Part shown: positions 5,739 through 6,014 of the stretch, one piece after another
How the letters are laid out: each line of letters begins with the position of its first letter
How positions within the stretch are numbered: position 1 is the first letter of the stretch
Source of the DNA: Gammaproteobacteria bacterium
GTDB lineage: Bacteria > Pseudomonadota > Gammaproteobacteria > GCA-001735895
Length of the DNA: 6,014 nt
Direction of reading: 5' to 3'
NCBI GenBank assembly: GCA_003645435.1
Contig: QNFD01000179.1
Coordinates: 1-6,014, forward strand
Translations under genes and position numbers: made by a program
Notes under the pieces: generated by a model
Told to the model about the DNA's origin: nothing
Database searches by the model: none
Seen by the model: the letters and a program-made list of their open reading frames with translations, nothing else

Positions 5739-6014
5739 ATGAGTAGTATCAAGACGGCACTGTTCACACTGTGCACCTTGTGCGTGATCTCGTTTTCGAG
5801 CCATGCTGAATTACAGGACCAGGGACTGAACTCGATTTTGCAAATCATCGACAAGGCTATTGATGACGTTAACATGGATAAGGAGGCCGAGGGTTACGAT
5901 GAACAAGTCGTAGAAAATGCGGCCACGGCTATTGTGACGTTGTCAAAAACACTCGGCAACCTGAGTTATTCGAGGCTGCAATGCGGCCAGGCCGATGTGC
6001 TGGCGGAATTCACC
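5739..6014 (+). CDS. Exported protein of unknown function, N-terminal part (3' end outside window)
   Basis: The frame is open from ATG 5739 to the end of the window, 92 codons without a stop. The first 23 residues form a clear Sec signal peptide: a short n-region with K5, a hydrophobic core at 7-19 (ALFTLCTLCVISF), and a signal peptidase I site SHA before E24. No lipobox cysteine follows, so a periplasmic or secreted protein is expected. The visible mature part is acidic, soluble and mostly helical (ILQIIDKAIDDVNMDKEAEG, then ATAIVTLSKTLGNLSYSRL), with one cysteine at residue 82. I do not recognise the family. In-frame ATGs at 5709 and 5685 would add an N-terminal extension that hides the signal peptide. 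ATG 5739 is preferred because AAGTGGA lies just upstream and the signal peptide then starts at residue 1. The gene is divergent from ubiC across about 144 bases. The minus-strand reading frame over its start is judged a shadow. Confidence 0.75.
   Translation, partial: MSSIKTALFTLCTLCVISFSSHAELQDQGLNSILQIIDKAIDDVNMDKEAEGYDEQVVENAATAIVTLSKTLGNLSYSRLQCGQADVLAEFT

Noticed and set aside
5591..5875. Minus-strand 94-codon frame upstream of ubiC.
   Set aside because: It overlaps the plus-strand gene with the clear signal peptide and the ubiC promoter region, has no recognisable motif, and its stop falls at the ubiC start; judged a shadow frame.

Overview
The window comes from a gammaproteobacterial chromosome. 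RimO follows the E. coli protein closely along its whole length. RNase D keeps the E. coli catalytic residue numbering exactly when read from its GTG start. There is also an mreBCD cell-shape cluster, a BolA/IbaG-type protein and a chorismate lyase (UbiC). Base composition looks balanced and even, with no mobile element, tRNA, rRNA or CRISPR array. I cannot place the organism below class level. The mreBCD-rnd order differs from the enterobacterial mreBCD-maf-rng layout.

Layout: positions 1-2954 are a plus-strand run: the last 81 codons of mreB, then mreC, mreD and rnd. mreC and mreD form the periplasmic and membrane parts of the elongasome scaffold that works with MreB filaments. rnd is an RNA 3'-end exonuclease. 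A hairpin with a T-run sits directly after rnd. Next come a small BolA-family gene (IbaG-like) and a small Rieske [2Fe-2S] protein, both on the plus strand. The Rieske gene meets rimO tail to tail with only 13 bases between the stops. On the minus strand ubiC and rimO form a tightly coupled pair (TAATG overlap). Across a spacer of about 144 bases a divergent plus-strand gene begins and runs off the window end. It encodes an exported protein with a clear signal peptide that I do not recognise.

Functional themes: cell-wall elongation (mreBCD), RNA processing and ribosome modification (rnd, rimO), iron-sulfur proteins (Rieske, RimO, and a BolA-type protein whose family acts with monothiol glutaredoxins), and quinone synthesis (ubiC). 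These are mostly housekeeping genes, and I see no convincing undescribed defence, mobile or biosynthetic system. The points most worth a second look are: the short ORFs whose stop codons sit on the starts of mreC and mreD, both of which lack a visible Shine-Dalgarno site; the iron-sulfur-themed neighbourhood with an unusual small Rieske protein; the TTG start of ubiC behind an ATG-TAA start-stop pair; and the unrecognised exported protein at the right edge.
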